From Lacrimispora celerecrescens (lineage in GTDB: Bacteria; Bacillota; Clostridia; Lachnospirales; Lachnospiraceae), in assembly GCF_000732605.1 (NCBI RefSeq), contig NZ_JPME01000008.1, positions 186,001 through 250,000 of the forward strand: a DNA stretch of 64,000 nucleotides. Direction: 5' to 3'. Shown here in pieces: positions 63,317 through 64,000 of the stretch. Both the position numbers and the translations under genes were made by a program. The notes below the pieces were generated by a model. That model was given only the letters and a program-made list of their open reading frames with translations. It ran no database searches and was not told where the DNA came from. Positions within the stretch are counted from its first letter, which is position 1; each line of letters starts with the position of its first letter.

Positions 63317-64000
63317 TTATATATCTTTCATATACTCTTTCAAGATATCTTGTAAGTTATCTTCATTGTTCAGACCTAACTTCTTTCGAATATTGGTTCT
63401 ATGATAATCTACTGCCTTTTTAGATACGCAAAGTTTATCCGCGATTTCTTTACTCACATATCCGGCCCTAATAAGTTTTGCAATCGTCAATTCTTTCTCT
63501 GACAATCTTATTACTTTAGGATTCATTTGTTGAGGTATGCCCATGATTCCCATTTCAAGCTGATCTTTAACAATGCTATAACTTTCTTTATCCAAAATTT
63601 CTTCCAAATAACCCAAAACTGAATTCACAGCTTTTGTTACATTGTTTACATAACTCTTTTCCCTGTCATACATTTCCTTTTCTTTTCTAGCTGAAAGTTC
63701 TTGCAAAAATTCGTTTTGATCTTCTACCAGTTTTTTTTCAGAAACACTCTTTCGTTCATTTGTTATATCCCGCACATATTCTATCACCATAAACACATTT
63801 CCATCATGGTCATGAATCGGTACACTAAATAACCGGTGCCATTTCTTTTGCCCTTTTATGGAACAGTGATACTGTATGGCCGTCTCCGGTTGTTGGCTCT
63901 CAATCGTTTTTAGAACTGGGCAGACTTCACAGGGTTCACTTCTATCATGATAAAGCTCATAACATTTATGTCCCAAGCCATTTCCCTTTTCTTTATACCA
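63317..64000 (-). CDS. PAS domain LuxR-type regulator (5' end outside window)
   Basis: The frame is open to the right edge, so the N-terminus is missing; 227 residues are visible. A PAS/PAC fold comes first, with GHKCYELYHDRSEPCEVCPV (a cysteine-rich PAS motif) and VIEYVRDITNERK, then a predicted coiled coil (about 85-130 of the visible part) and a C-terminal LuxR helix-turn-helix (LSEKELTIAKLIRAGYVSKE, VSKKAVDYHRTNIRKKLG). It likely senses a small molecule or redox signal and binds DNA. Its targets are unknown. Confidence 0.85.
   Translation of the reverse strand, partial: WYKEKGNGLGHKCYELYHDRSEPCEVCPVLKTIESQQPETAIQYHCSIKGQKKWHRLFSVPIHDHDGNVFMVIEYVRDITNERKSVSEKKLVEDQNEFLQELSARKEKEMYDREKSYVNNVTKAVNSVLGYLEEILDKESYSIVKDQLEMGIMGIPQQMNPKVIRLSEKELTIAKLIRAGYVSKEIADKLCVSKKAVDYHRTNIRKKLGLNNEDNLQDILKEYMKDI

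Noticed and set aside
1-64000. Mobile elements, CRISPR arrays, tRNA or rRNA genes
   Set aside because: No transposase, integrase, regular repeat-spacer array, cloverleaf-like CCA-ended segment or rRNA-like stretch was recognised on reading; small RNAs could be missed.

Overview
The window looks like a chromosomal segment of a gut-type clostridial Firmicute, most likely a member of the Lachnospiraceae (Hungatella/Enterocloster/Lacrimispora-like). This is inferred from gene style: AGGAGG-type ribosome sites, LplB/YtcP-type sugar permeases beside large lipoprotein binding proteins, LacI regulators, a LysM-GH18 spore-type protein and a VanRS/VanY set. No tRNA, rRNA, CRISPR array, insertion sequence or phage gene was seen. 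Most of the window is a chain of carbohydrate-uptake and degradation loci. The right quarter is a different and less understood operon.

Layout. (1) 1-14677 is a glycosaminoglycan-type locus. A membrane regulator (cut by the left edge) and an ABC importer lie on the minus strand. Divergent to them is a plus-strand operon of sulfatase, two heparinase II/III-like lyases, a GH88 unsaturated uronyl hydrolase, a second sulfatase and a PHP-like metal hydrolase of unknown role. (2) 14815-17571 is vanR-vanS-vanY, a two-component system with a D,D-carboxypeptidase and no ligase genes. (3) 17980-28150 is a mannoside operon: LacI regulator, importer, GH38 alpha-mannosidase and GH2 beta-mannosidase, a set suited to N-glycan or mannan fragments. 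(4) 28551-38242 is an alpha-glucoside operon: an (alpha/alpha)6-barrel hydrolase, a GH65 phosphorylase, a LacI regulator, an importer and a GH31 enzyme without the usual N-terminal domain. (5) 38473-48340 is an importer with an enolase-superfamily enzyme, a mannonate dehydratase, a VOC protein, a GH1 beta-glycosidase and a Gfo/Idh/MocA oxidoreductase, under a divergent LacI regulator with two visible operator-like sites.

(6) 48532-61212 is the most interesting region, a tight minus-strand run of 14 genes behind a strong sigma-A-type promoter. In order of transcription they are: YnjE-like rhodanese lipoprotein, small membrane protein, TVP38 protein, Fe-S/CCG protein, TVP38 protein, C_GCAxxG_C_C protein, a fusion of the two glycosyltransferase families annotated with arsenosugar biosynthesis, an APH-fold protein with an altered catalytic loop, a second rhodanese lipoprotein, an YnjBCD-like ABC importer and a nucleoside hydrolase. 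It resembles the uncharacterised E. coli ydjXYZ-ynjABCDE region with added sugar/nucleoside enzymes. I suggest a system for import and processing of a sulfur-, selenium- or arsenic-containing nucleoside or sugar; that is inference. (7) 61489-64000 holds a BFD-like [2Fe-2S] protein, a LysM-GH18 protein and a PAS-LuxR regulator cut by the right edge.

Five genes are each broken by exactly one base (sulfatase, first lyase, ABC ATPase, second TVP38, YnjE-like protein). In every case restoring one base gives a full-length family member, so sequencing error is a serious alternative to true decay or slippage.
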